This document shows, one piece after another, positions 34,689 to 46,296 of a DNA stretch of 64,000 bases. A program made the translations under genes and the position numbers. This DNA comes from Apoda limacodes (lineage: Eukaryota; Arthropoda; Insecta; Lepidoptera; Limacodidae): contig OX291557.1 in NCBI GenBank assembly GCA_946406115.1, positions 21,732,501-21,796,500 of the forward strand. The letters are read 5' to 3'. Position 1 is the first letter of the stretch; every line of letters begins with the position of its first letter. The notes under the pieces were generated by a model. That model saw only the letters and a list, made by a program, of their open reading frames with translations, was not told the DNA's origin and did not search any database.

Positions 34689-35524
34689 TATGAAATTCGC
34701 AATACACACTAAATATTATCTAACTAAAAACAGAACTGTATTTATTCTAAATAACAGAGGCAAGTCAAATTCCGCGCTAAAATATTAATTTGGAACCATA
34801 AACAACATCCATTCCCGATACTTTTATGACCGAATTTTTTATTATAACCTTTGTTTGGGACCAAGATTGGGATTTATTTATTTGTAATTTAGCTAAAGTC
34901 GTGTGTGATTTACAGGGTTTAATATAAAGATCTTTCCAAAATATTTATAAATAATCTTTGGTACAAATGGCTGAAACTTGTATGTATTCATTTCACTAGA
35001 GCAGGTGGTGGTACGTCATCTAATATTAGCCGTCAATATTTCACTACATTTTTCCAGACTTCCTCATCTTGTCACTTTATAGCTGCTCATCCAATATTCA
35101 TGGTAATATTCTACAAGAAACAAAGTCTGCTATTTCGTCCCTCTCTTAACTTTCTCGCTTGAAATCAATATCTTTCAAGATGAATAGTAACTATGAAAAG
35201 AGAAAGATCTTCTTGTAAACATTCAAAATTAAAAGAAAACACAATTATGTTTTACATACTTTTTACTACTTATTTATTTATTTATATATTTTGAACGTCT
35301 AACAACAAAAAAATGAACAAAGAAACAAGCTTTTAATAAGTCACTAAGTTAGGCACTAAATAATAGCTTTTTCTTATCTATACCACAGTTTATGTGACAT
35401 ACAAGGAGTGATCAAAAAGTAAAGTAGTAACAAATCGATATAAAACATTAAAACATTTTTCATGCAGAAGTTTTGATGACGGCTCTGACTTGACATTAAA
35501 TGAATGAAGTTTCAAAATGAGACT

Positions 35525-35680
35525 GTGTTTTTTTTTTTTTTTACCACTAAGGTGGCAAACAAGCACACGGTCCGCCTGATGGTAAGCGGTTACCGTGGCC
35601 TATGGACGCTTGCAACACTAGGGGCATCACTCGCGCGTTGCGAACCCTTCAAAAATCCAATAACTTAAATACCTTTAACC
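35525..35680 (-). mobile_element. CR1-like LINE 3' end with poly(A) tail
   Basis: A T run at 35526-35541 on plus (poly(A) on minus) is followed by 'taccactaaggtggcaaac', 'cgcctgatggtaagcggtta' and 'ggacgcttgcaacactaggg'. The homopolymer tail marks a true retrotransposed 3' end. The insertion is truncated about 110 bp from the tail. Confidence 0.78.
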
Positions 35681-37645
35681 TGTACCTACTAGTGAAGGTT
35701 TAAGCAAGCTCTCTATTTTTTTTAGATTTTTGTGAATACTAGAAATATCCGATTATCATTACTTTTTGATCTCCCCTCATATTGGCCTTATCAAACAAGT
35801 AGCCGGTGGTCGGCCTATGGCCTTGTATGGTTAAACCTTATAGCTGTCGGATCACAATTTGATCTTTGTTTATCGGGTTATACCACCGTGAACGGATTTC
35901 TCCCATTTTTTTTTGCTGTATTTCGATTACTTTCTTAGTTTTTAAAGGCATTTTTGCTTTACAGTAGACCCCAATGAGATCCCAGGTTTTTTTTTAAATC
36001 TCTCTTCGTGTTCGCCTTAATACTGACTAATCCCAGGTACTTGATACCCTTTACTCGAATAAAGGGAGTACTTCACTTCCACCTTCTGTATGAGAGCACT
36101 GCAGTATATGCGAGCAGTCTTTTTGTGACTATCTGCAATTGAACGCTGTACACCATCTATTAGAATTGCTTGGATTTCCGACAAAGATTTCTCTTTTAAA
36201 ATCACATCGTAATTGCAGCGACGGATTTTGGTGATATATTGCTTCTAAATGGTATGGTGGGTTATGGAGATCTTTTGTGACGTAAGTTTATATAGTCTAT
36301 CAAATTGGTAAATATTAGAGGTTCAAGGCGGATCCTTGGTGGATTCCTTGAACTTCAAACCATCGCTAAAGTAAAGTATATATATAAACTTACTTGTCGA
36401 GCTTTTCAAAATGCTTAGACATGTGTGTACACACATACGTTAATAGAATAACGTGTATATTTTAACATTAAAAGCTTTTAACGGAATGCAGTCTTACTAA
36501 ATCTGCTACAATGTCTGCTATTTTGTCGTTATCTGGAGCAACAGATTTGTCTCAGTACCTTATTAAGATATTCTACATATCCCTTATTCAGATATTCTAC
36601 ATCTAGAGTAGGTACATTATACAATTTACTGATCTAAAGTTAAGATAGCTGTTCAAAATAGTAGAAATAAAATGAAATGATTTTTGTGAAAACTAAAAAA
36701 TTAATTAAATGTTGACGAAAATTTAAACCAACTTCAAAATGTTAAAGTGACCTTCCTATTAGATAGCAGAAATGTATGAGCAATGAGGAAAGATATACTA
36801 AGTGAGTTTATTTTGTATTATGAAACGACAATTTCATACCTTTAATATGTAAAAATCTTCAAAATTTGTTCACAAACAACGAAGTTATGCGAGAACATAC
36901 ATAAAAAATAAAATAAACATGTCGACAATTTGATAATCTCATTCTTTTTTTGAAGTTTGAAAATTGAAAATAAAAAAGAAAGGAAGCAAAGAGATTTCTT
37001 ATACAAATAGACAGAGCGTATAGGTGTAGGTGCACGGAACAATATTTATTTGAATTCTAAAATATTTATTTTGATAGCTTTTGTTCATCGTAATTTATTT
37101 ATATAAGCCGACGGATTATTTCCCCTTATTATCTCCACTTTGGGGCTTCCATTGTTTTTCTGTAATTAGATTGACCCGAGGCAGTGTAAATTAGGTGCGT
37201 AACAAAGATGGGATGATAGGGGATGGCTTACTTTGTGACCAAATTAAAAAGAAAAAAAATTAAGTGTCAACTGACCTAAAAATTTATGTACAAAATTACA
37301 AACAAAATATTGCTAAATACAGTTAATAAATAAACGTTTGGAATTGTGATTAAATATTATACATTCATATTAAGATCTCCATACATATTTTTAATAAGAA
37401 TGTATATGTATATCTACTTACAATTATAAATATTCTAAATTTATATTTATTTCATTAGATTTTCATGCATAAACTTAATAAACATAAAATTAATCCTTGT
37501 CTGTCTGTATGGCAGTCATTTCCTTCAAACCAATTAAGGACTAGTTATACAATTTATTTGCAAAGGTGTTGACCCTAGTAACAGCTTGCATGTCAATAAG
37601 GGTAGGGGAGGAAAGTGTATTAAAGATATTAAAATTAAAATACAC
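35681..37645. other. unassigned DNA; possible LINE trace
   Basis: No supported gene. On minus, 36040-36200 has a short frame (SEIQAILIDGVQRSIADSHK) followed by 'GIKYLGL'-like text that might be a decayed RT C-terminal region, but the match is too weak to annotate. Confidence 0.5.
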
Positions 37646-37646
37646 A

Positions 37647-38100
37647 CTTCAGAAATAGTACATTGTTCACCAAGGGATGAAAGTGACTGATTACCGACGA
37701 GGGTGTAGTTGATACATAGTGCTTTACACTACACATGCGAGGATAATAAAATATAATTATTTAAAGTTTTAATTTACTCAACAACTATTAATTCACTTTT
37801 ATAAACATAGATGGCGCTGTACCGAATAATTACAATCTATGGTTATGTTTTCTGTTGTTTATAAATAGTGAGTTATTTTTCCCAAAACGAAATTGGTTCG
37901 CTTTTGTAATCACAGATGGCACTGAACCAAATAAAAAAAAAGCTATTTAATTGGTTCGTCAGCTTTTAAATAGAAAGTGCTTTTTATTTTTACTTCCTTT
38001 CCTGTAAACGGGCAAGAAAGTAATAATATCTGCAAACACGTACTTACAACCCTATTTTTGACTATGCATAAAAGGCCTTTCAGAGCATGAGTAGTGTAAA
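37647..38100 (+). repeat. dispersed repeat family D, copy 1
   Basis: About 450 bp shared with 60143-60555: 'atagtacattgttcaccaag', 'agtgactgattaccgacgag', 'tagatggcgctgtaccgaat', 'acgggcaagaaagtaataat', 'ctgcaaacacgtactt', 'tttcagagcatgagtagtg'. This copy holds an extra internal duplication (the 'cacagatggcactg' block twice, 37805 and 37912). Confidence 0.68.
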
Positions 38101-39420
38101 ATAATTTTATTTTCTGGGTTGTGCATTTGTGGTTTTTTACAATTCAATTGGTCTGTGAAAGCAAAGATTAATCTAGCTTATCGCAACTAAATACTATAGT
38201 TATGTAGGTAGCCCCGGCCCATAAGTTACTTAAAAAATAATGTTCACGACGTTCTTTTCGTTTAATGTCACGTGTGGGTACGTTATGTATTACATGTTTT
38301 ATAATTTATAATAAATATTACGCGCTTGTCTTCTTATTACAGTGTCATTACGGCAGCAAAGTCTGCGTTTTAACTTGGCATATCTTATGACATTCTATTT
38401 TTTTTTTCAAGAAATAAATGACTTTTTTTTTATTTTTATTTAATTAATTTTATTTATCCCACTATCCCAACGGTTTACTGCTCACTGTCTTAACACGGTA
38501 TGTGGTTGAAATGAGTTTTAAATGAACATACTTTGCAGTATACTTTTTGTATTTAAACAAAATTATTTTGCTGCCTTAGGACTTGTGGACACAGTAAATA
38601 TCAAATTCCAGAGCTATGAAAAAGGCAATGTCGTTTTAATAAATATATCTCCTTATCAGAAAATATTTAACATACAGGAGTAATACCGGGTACCGGAGTA
38701 AAACTGCTAATAATGTAAAAGATATGGCATTTTATTGTGCTTTACATTAAAACCGCTAAAAATATTAAATCGTTTAATTTTTTTTTAATTTAATTAATAA
38801 ATATTCATTAGTATTATTTCTTTTTTTATTTCTACGCCATCCTATTATTTGAGATAAAACAGCTTTAAGCTCGGATCAACAATATTCAAAATTAAATTGA
38901 ATTTTGAGCGATCCTATTGTTGAGTTGTTGGGTTAATTTGAATATTTTACAAGCCTTGTCTTGTTTAGAGTTACGATGATATCCAAGCACGTTCCCCAGG
39001 CAATATTTCATTCAACATTTTGCGTGAAATAAAAATAGTGACCTAAATATTTGTATTTCAATTGTATAGGAAAATATAGCCCAAATGTTTAAATGACGAA
39101 TGCATTGCTTAAAATGGGTATTGACGCCCACCAGCGCCGCCAATGGCTATTTTTGATTTCCTATTTAAACAAAACTAATTTCAAACATGTGTTTCTAAAA
39201 AATATACCTACAACAACTTTAAAGCTATTTTTAATTGTTTATTGTTTTTTGTGTTAGTTGTAATAGCTAAAAACGTTCACTTTTAGCAGAAGTGCAATTC
39301 GCATATTAAAATACCACCTTGCATGTCAAAATACTGTAAACTTACGCGACACTAGTGACAGTCATTTGACAAATTCCAGTGGTTTTAGTACCTCTAAAAT
39401 AAGACTGACAGGGGCCGAAA
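38101..39420. other. unassigned AT-rich DNA
   Basis: No gene recognised. At 39335-39370 'gtaaacttacgcgacactag' is the reversed interior of the CAGTGCAACAAAC MITE, a small fragment only. Confidence 0.55.
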
Positions 39421-39701
39421 ACTGTACGGTCGTGGTCAGAAAATGTTTACCAGATTTGAAATTAGATTCTATATCACACTTTTTTCACTAAGTCTAAAAT
39501 GCCATATCAAGTTACTTATTACCTTTCAAAAGCTATTATGTAAAATGACGCATTGAGAAAAACAACAAGAATTATTGATCACTCTTTGATAATGGAACTA
39601 ATATCTTTATTTGTTGAAATGACATTTATCAAAAAATATTGTTTGAACGTCGTTTTGACAAGAGTAAAATTTTACAAAAGATTTTTTCATAACGAAATAA
39701 A

Positions 39702-40705
39702 ATGGCAAGTTTAACCCTGGAGCAAAGGGCTGAAATAATATTTCTCTTCGAAGATGAACATAGTATTAGTGCTATATCACGAGAACTCAATATATCGCGA
39801 TTCACTGTGTGGTTTTGGATTAGGCGTCACGGCGAAGAAGGGCAAATAACGATCATAGAAATAATTCAGGACGACGACCGATAATGACCGCCGCGCAAAT
39901 AACAGAAATCATTCGTCGTTACGAAGAGAATGGTTTCACACCAACTAGTTGTTTTGCTGCTTTATATGGTGTGAGTGCTCAGACGATCCGACGAGCTTTG
40001 CACAATGTTGGACTACACTACAGACACCATGCTATTAAAGTAGAGCTAAAACCTCGCCACAAAACAGCCCGGCTTAACTTTGCGCGACGACATCTCAATT
40101 ATGATTGGTCGAATACTATATTTACCGATGAAAAAACTTTAAAATCAAGCCAAATCGGAAGATTAACTTTATGGCGCTACAATCGAACTCGGTATGATGA
40201 AGGTCATATTGTGCCTCAAAACGAGTCAGGTCGCATTACAGTAAACTTATGGGGGTGGATGAGCATTGACGGCGTCGGAGAACTGGCGTCGTTAGAGAAT
40301 AGGGCTACGGCCATTAATTATGTGTCGCTTTTGGAAGAAGTGATGCTGCCTACTGTGCGCGTAGTGTATCCTGTACCGGAATTCCCACACATTACTTACG
40401 TTCAAGATAATGCACGGATACACACAGCCCGTGCTACTATGGCGTGGTTCAACCTGCACCGTGACATTCGTCCCATTTAATGGCCCGCTCGGTCTGCTGA
40501 TTTAAACCCTATTGAAAATTTATGGGGGCTTATGGTTCAACGCTGGGACTGTCAAAATGAAAGAAACCCTCAAGCTCTTAGATCACACTGTGCTCAAGTA
40601 TGGGATGATATCAGAGGTACTGATCTATGCACGCGTCTTGTTGCATCTATGCGAGATAGACTACGTGCCGTCATAGCTGCAGAGGGAGGTTATACTAAAT
40701 ATTAA
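39702..40705 (+). pseudogene. Tc1/mariner-superfamily transposase, one frameshift and one nonsense codon
   Basis: A DDE transposase that would bind the element ends and move it at TA sites. It starts MASLTLEQRAEIIFLFEDEH with a helix-turn-helix (ISAISRELNISRFTVWFWIR). A frameshift near 39842-39880 joins it to a second frame (MTAAQITEIIRRYEENGF...), whose upstream extension reads NNSGRRPI and fits the linker. The second DNA-binding helix is TSCFAALYGVSAQTIRRAL. Catalytic residues: IFTDEK (Asp codon 40127), YVQDNARIHTARA (Asp codon 40406), ADLNPIENLWG (Glu codon 40514). An in-frame TAA at 40478-40480 precedes WPARSADLNPIENLWG, probably from a Glu codon. Counting that stop as a residue, 35 residues separate the second Asp and the Glu. 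Total length would be about 334 codons, normal for the family. Confidence 0.9.
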
Positions 40706-40830
40706 ATGAAGATTTTCGTGTCTATTTTATTATTTCTTCATATTCTTATTTAAAAAACTAAAATATTAGTTTTTTCAAAGAAGGTTTTCTATATATTAAA
40801 ACTTGATAGCAGTCAGTCCATCTCCTAGAG

Positions 40831-41239
40831 CAGAGATGGCGAACCCATGGCAATTCGGGCACGCCAATCATTTATGAAATTTCTATTTTCACCTACGTAT
40901 ACTTGCAAGTCATTTTTAGATATGAACTTTAGTTTAGCTTCCATACTGCTTAGTAACAAAGTACGAGCCTGCCCTAATGTGAGATTTTTAGCACCTAATT
41001 TGCAACAGCAGAAATCACACAAATTTTTTTTTTTTAATTTGAATATAAATATTAAACATTTCGATTGCTGTAAAAATTTCGAGCTGCAAGTACCTAAATA
41101 GCTTTAAGTTAACAGCAATTCGTTTAATTTTTCTCCATTATTATTAAGTAACCCAGATTTTTTGACGGCACGTCATAGGTACAGTATTGTTTTTTTCATA
41201 GAAAATGGCACATTCATTAATAAAGGTTCGCCATCCCTG
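40831..41239. mobile_element. hAT-like MITE, 409 bp, with perfect 8-bp duplication
   Basis: The left tip CAGAGATGGCGAACC and right tip GGTTCGCCATCCCTG are 15-bp inverted repeats with one mismatch. The element is flanked by tcctagag at 40823-40830 and 41240-41247. An 8-bp duplication and a CAGNG tip are hAT features. It has no transposase frame. It interrupts the Tc1/mariner element, so it is the younger of the two. Confidence 0.9.
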
Positions 41240-41419
41240 TCCTAGAGCGATTGATTGTCATATTAGAAAAAAGATAATCTATGATCAATCAAATTATTAT
41301 AAAATAGACATTTAGAACTTGTGACTTAAATGTGTGCATGCAATTGTGATCCTTAAGGTGGTAAACATTTTCTGACCGCGACTATACATAACTATCACTG
41401 AGTGACATCAGTGTCCATA

Positions 41420-41685
41420 GTTACACGTGTCCTATTATTATTATAAATGTGAAAGTATGTCTGGATGGATGGATAGATGTTTGTTACTCAATCCCGCTTT
41501 CACCACTGGTCGGATCGGGATAAACCTAACACACATATAGGTTAGGTCCTGGAATAGGACATAGGCTACTGAGGCGGGAATAACTTTAACCGAGCTTAAA
41601 CGAACTATAGCTACAGCTATAGCAAACTTCATAAGTATAATTAAGGAGTTCCACGCCGATAACAGAATTTAGGGCGGGTACAGTA
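41420..41685 (+). repeat. dispersed repeat family C, copy 3
   Basis: 'ctattattattataaatgtg', 'tggatggatggatagatgtt', 'tataggttaggtcctggaat', 'agctatagcaaacttcat' and 'aattaaggagttccacgccg'. It stops matching the other copies at about 41682. Confidence 0.68.
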
Positions 41686-41689
41686 CATT

Positions 41690-41945
41690 ATATAAATGGC
41701 GATATACGGCGAGAAGTCTCTGCGAGAAAGCTCGCCAAGACTCCTTGCGAATATAGAGTACTGTCCACACTCACGAATGTTCTCATTACTCTTCCCGTCC
41801 TCATCCGGTATTTGACTGTGATTTCTTGCGACATCTGCTTTGTTATTCAGTACATTAGCATACTATAAACTTTTAAATAATAAAATTAGAATTAAAATTC
41901 AGAAAAAAAGATAATCCAGACGATGGCGGATGACACAAATTCATC
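41690..41945 (+). promoter_or_regulatory. possible TATA promoter and first coding exon (tentative)
   Basis: TATATAAA at 41690-41698 is followed about 225 bp later by 'acgatggcggatgaca', giving MADDTNSSKQNK and then aag|gttagt, a good splice-donor match. It starts just where repeat C ends. This could be the 5' end of a host gene, the leader of an unrecognised transposon, or chance. No downstream exon was found in the window. Confidence 0.25.
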
Positions 41946-44102
41946 GAAACAGAACAAGGTTAGTGTCTTTTTTTTTTGTTTTTTACGTCGCGCTGAGAAT
42001 GCTCCAGAATGTGATAGTTCTTTTTTTTCACCCGAGAAATCCTTTGGTTCGGGACAAGATACCGACATCGATTAGAGAACAGACGAGTGCGCGAACGAGA
42101 AGGCGAGAAACCACTTACATTCACGCTCCTCGCCGTGAGTTTGGAGCGGCCTAAGACATTCAGACTATCGGTTTATATAGTGACATTGATATAGGATCCC
42201 ATTTAGTAATTTTTGGAAATGGTACCCTAAATTTTAAGGTAAACCTTATTTAAGGTAGTTAAAGACTTTTTATTTTACAACAACGCTAGCCAGTTAGTAG
42301 ATAATAAAACCAGTGAAGGAAAAACTAAAGCTAATTTAAAATAAAAAATTACCTGGGAAAAATTTAATTCTCTTGCGACTGTAAAAATTATGATAAGTAT
42401 ATTAGTTCCTTGACTTTCTTTTCAATTTTTAACAGCCAATGCCAAACTGTGTCAGACGAAAGGACTTACTTTGAGTAAACAATTTACTTTACCCTTTTAC
42501 AGAAAATTGTTACAAAATATTTTGTTCTTGGTTAATTTTGTGCAATAATGTTTTGACTAATTAAATTTGTTGTAGAGTTACTGAAATATTATGTCAAGTC
42601 TTAGGACTTACGGTTATCATTTCTTTTAAGTTATTTATATACTTATAACCACGAGCTTTTTCGCCGTGGAAGTTCTACGGAAACTCCTTGATTATTGTAA
42701 GAAAGTTAGCTATAACTACCGTTTTTCTTTATAACATACTTACATGTTTGTTAATAAAGATAGATATGCAGCTATAGTTTGTCCACGTGGAATTTAGTTA
42801 TAGTTCTTTTTGCGAGAGGTTCTGAATTTTCTAGGATCAAAAAGTAACGTATTTGTAGTAGTCCAGGCCCCACCAACAGGGGGTTGGCATGCTAATTTAA
42901 ATTTAAAAAAAGAAAGACTTAATAAAGATCAATTTTATCAAGAATAAATAGAAATTAGGTTAATTACCTTCATAATTTATTCCAATCGTATATTCTTGAT
43001 AAGTAGATAAGACATAAAAACGTTAAAGTATTAAATTAACTTATATGTCATCACTGGTCTTCCCTTAATATATCTAGGCCTAAGTGATAAGGCGTCAATC
43101 GCGGTAGAATCTTAAACATCAATACAAAATTCATTGCTAAATGTAGGTAGTAACCTAACTCCCGATTCATGAATTCGAACTCTAGGCAAATGAAGTTGCG
43201 TAAAATTTTGAACCAGCGGCGCGAGAATGAATGTTTTTAAAACGAAGTTGAATGGAGGTTGTATTGAAACGAATGTTAATTGGAGCAGGGTTTAAAACGA
43301 AAGTTGATTGGGGGTTGCTTAAGCGATATAGAAATTGCATCACGCATCATATGCCCTTCAAAGATAGTTTCATAACTTTTACTCGAAAAAAAATTTTTTT
43401 CAGAAAATTAAACGTAAAATAAATCAAAGATCCTCTTAATAGGAGTTGTTTTGTAATCCGCAGTTTTTTTTCTTATTAATTGTAATGCCTTGAACTAAAT
43501 GGCTATGCTACTGTTATTGTAAATTTTATAATGTTGAATATAACTGCGAAAGTTTAAGTTACTTAAAAAAATTATAATATAGAAAACACCCGCGAGAGTT
43601 ACCTAAGAGAGTCGTTAAACAACCGTTTAAGTAGCCTAGTACAATACAATTTCTAACAATAATAAGAGAGAGATAAGTAGATTATTTGAAATCGCTTATC
43701 ACGCGTATACGGTCGTTAAGATAGGCTCGGATAATAAAGAATTTATTATTTAAAAAAAAAGATATTCGTAGAGGGGGGAGGGGTGGTACTATATATGCCC
43801 TTGTCTGTCTCTTATTATACCCTGTACCTGCAACTCAATTGGATAATCCATTGCGACGTAAACTTTTAGTAGACTTTTACAGTTATTAAAGGGTTGATAA
43901 TTATATCAGATTTACCTTCTAGCGCATAAACAATCAGGGATTTGGTGTTTACGTTTACAAAGGCTGGTGATGCGCCAGTTCAAAGAAAAGTAAATAGTAA
44001 AGTATGAGTATAGTAAAGTAAAAAATGTATTATTAAGTGTAAAGCAACGATTGTTAAGCAGTAATATGTTAATAATAGTATTTTATGCAATTGTTGCGAA
44101 TA

Positions 44103-44104
<2 letters not shown>
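41946..44104. other. unassigned AT-rich DNA
   Basis: No gene recognised. At 42650-42810 a reversed fragment of repeat family C text is visible ('cgccgtggaagttctac...ctccttgattat'). At 43237-43322 a unit of about 28 bp ('aaaacgaagttgaatggagg') occurs twice. Confidence 0.55.

Positions 44105-44132
<28 letters not shown>
44105..44132. repeat. (AT)n microsatellite
   Basis: Uninterrupted alternating AT. Confidence 0.9.
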
Positions 44133-44137
<5 letters not shown>

Positions 44138-44899
44138 GTCTGCACAAACTGACCCATAGTGCGATTTATTTTTAACTAAGCGCCATCTATCGCAAGCGTC
44201 TCGCACCTCTTTTCAGTAAGGTTTACTCGTTACTCGTGCTTTAATGTTGCAAGTTCATACGATATTGCTAAAAAGACCACTGAAATGATACTAGTTTTGA
44301 TTTCTTTATTTTTAAAATTAAAGTACGGAAGTATAAAAAACGCATTTGAAGGTAAAAACATATTACTTAGTTTTGTTTTTTTAAATAAAAACTGGAGTTT
44401 TAGTTACGGTCGCTAAAATAAAAGAAGATGAAATGAGAAAATAATGTAGATTGTACGTGGGCCTTGAAAATGATGCTTATGTACAAGACTGTTTTTATAA
44501 TTAAATAAATCTGAACTTTGACATAAAGATTTCATCTCTTCCTTTGTTTACCTTTATTATTTTATTTAAAAAAACAGAAAAATATTTTAATTTAATTTAA
44601 GCCTGTAGGTATACATGTTTTATAATTTTAATATTCATATGATGTCTTATGAAATTTTTTTTTTAACCTCATGGAAACAAAAACAAGATGAAATTAGGTA
44701 GATATAGCTATAAATGCATCTGAAACGCACAAATAATAGGTATTCCATCTGTCTTTTCTCATGTAATTACAAATTCAAGGTCATCATAGGCTCGTACAGG
44801 TTAAAGGATAGTTTCAATCAAAACTCTTGTAGCTACTACTACAACTTTACAACACTTTGGAAAATTAAAAAATAAAATGTATTTTTATTTCGTAGTATT

Positions 44900-45330
44900 T
44901 ACATTACTGTTTCATTATTTCATCAATATATCTTGATAGCGATAACTGCGCAGTCATATAGAATTTTATTATCAACGAAAGAAATATCAGTGATAATATG
45001 AATAAATGTAATATTAAACTTAACGTGTTTTACTGGTAAATAAAACAAAAGATAAATAAAATTAACTAGGTGTAATGGTTGTTTTTGGCTTTGTAATGTT
45101 GACGATACTGTTTTATTATATCAATTATATATAAAGTAGCGATCGTTGAGCTGACACAAGTCAGCATTAGAACCATTCTTATAAATTTTTATCTTGGATA
45201 CAACTAAATGTTGTAGTTAACTTAACATATTTTACTGTTGAATAAAACTAGAGAATATAAAAAAACTTACAAAGCAAAAATATTGTTTTAGGTTCTATTA
45301 AATTAACAATACTGTTTGGATGTTATAACT
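44900..45330 (+). repeat. degenerate tandem repeat, period about 201-204 bp
   Basis: The landmark 'atactgttt' recurs at about 44904, 45105 and 45309, and a second landmark ('cttaacrtrttttactg..aataaaac') at about 45019 and 45223. Two diverged full units and a partial third. It looks like an old satellite-type array. Confidence 0.55.
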
Positions 45331-45864
45331 ATAAGTCTATTTAGTCTTTTACTCTGATGTGTAACTAATTGTGTTATAAACAGGTTTTACGCGTGCTCGG
45401 AGTTGCTTCGAGAGAAAAGCCTAGATTGCTTAACTTGCTGACGTTGCCAAAGCTAAATAATTCCTGAAGATCACTTAAAATAAAATGTTCAGAGCGTGTC
45501 AAAAGACAATAAAGGTATTATATACCAATGTAAATAAAAGATATATAAAGTAAATAGCTTCTTGGTACATATATCTCCTTGTTCAGTCTAAATCCATCTC
45601 CATTTTATTTATTCGAAATCGTCTAATTGAAACCCGATTTCGGAGATGTCTCAAAGCGAAACGACAAATCTCTTTACAGATTATTCTACTGAATTATTTC
45701 TTTGCTCTTAGGGGAAATACTTTTGTAAATTTATTTTATTAACTTCTAGAAAGGTAAAACATTATGAAAATAAGTTCAAGTTAACTAAACATCCGACATG
45801 TTATAAGGTATCTTAGAATGATTATTTTTTTGGGAAAAATGCTTAGTTGAAAACTTTTATAAAA

Positions 45865-46296
45865 AATCGGTCAAGTGCGATTCGGACTCGCGTACGAAGG
45901 GTTCCGTACTATTATCTATAAAAACGGTAAAAAAATCACTCGTGGCAATCGTTTGCTGTATGAGAGCACCCCTTAAATATTTGTTTTATTTAAATTTAAT
46001 TATTTATTTTTAAAGTGAATATATAACTTAAAAATTCTGTATATATTTTAAGCGTCTACCTGTTGCCGTTATCAATATCGAGCAAAATCGAGAAATAGGA
46101 GCCCTCTTAAATATTTATTTTAGTCTGTTTTTTTAGTATTTGTTGTTATAGCGGCAACAGAAATACATCTTCTGTGAAAATTTCAACTGTCTAACTATCA
46201 CGGTTCATGAGATACAGCCTGGTGACAGACGGACGGACAGCGAAGGCTTAGTAATAGGGTTCCGCTAATTACCCTTTGGGAACGAAACCCTAAACA
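45865..46296 (+). repeat. GTGCGAGTCGG family, long copy
   Basis: Starts 'atcggtcaagtgcgattcgg' and 'gaagggttccgtac', then 'gttatagcggcaacagaaat', 'tcacggttcatgagatacag', 'gacggacggacagcg', and ends 'tttgggaacgaaaccctaaa'. The best-preserved full copy in the window and the reference for the 29510 half copy. Confidence 0.72.

Larger units (their letters stand above)
39425..41386 (+). mobile_element. Tc1/mariner-superfamily transposon with nested insertion
   Basis: The ends at 39423-39452 and 41358-41387 are inverted repeats of 30 nt with three mismatches; the shared core is GGTCAGAAAATGTTTACCA, with TA just outside the likely tips (39425-39426 and 41385-41386). The transposase lies at 39702-40705 and the 409-bp hAT-like MITE at 40831-41239 sits between the transposase and the right end. 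Without that MITE and its duplication the element is about 1.55 kb. The well-conserved TIRs suggest moderate age, but the transposase is broken. Confidence 0.85.

Noticed and set aside
35400..35425. 'aaggagtgatcaaaaagt' as a mariner terminal repeat
   Set aside because: No matching inverse was found at a sensible distance; the mariner at 33861 is not bounded by it.
36017..36205. 62-codon minus frame with 'GIKYLGL'-like text nearby
   Set aside because: Possible RT C-terminal trace, but too short and weak to call a LINE.
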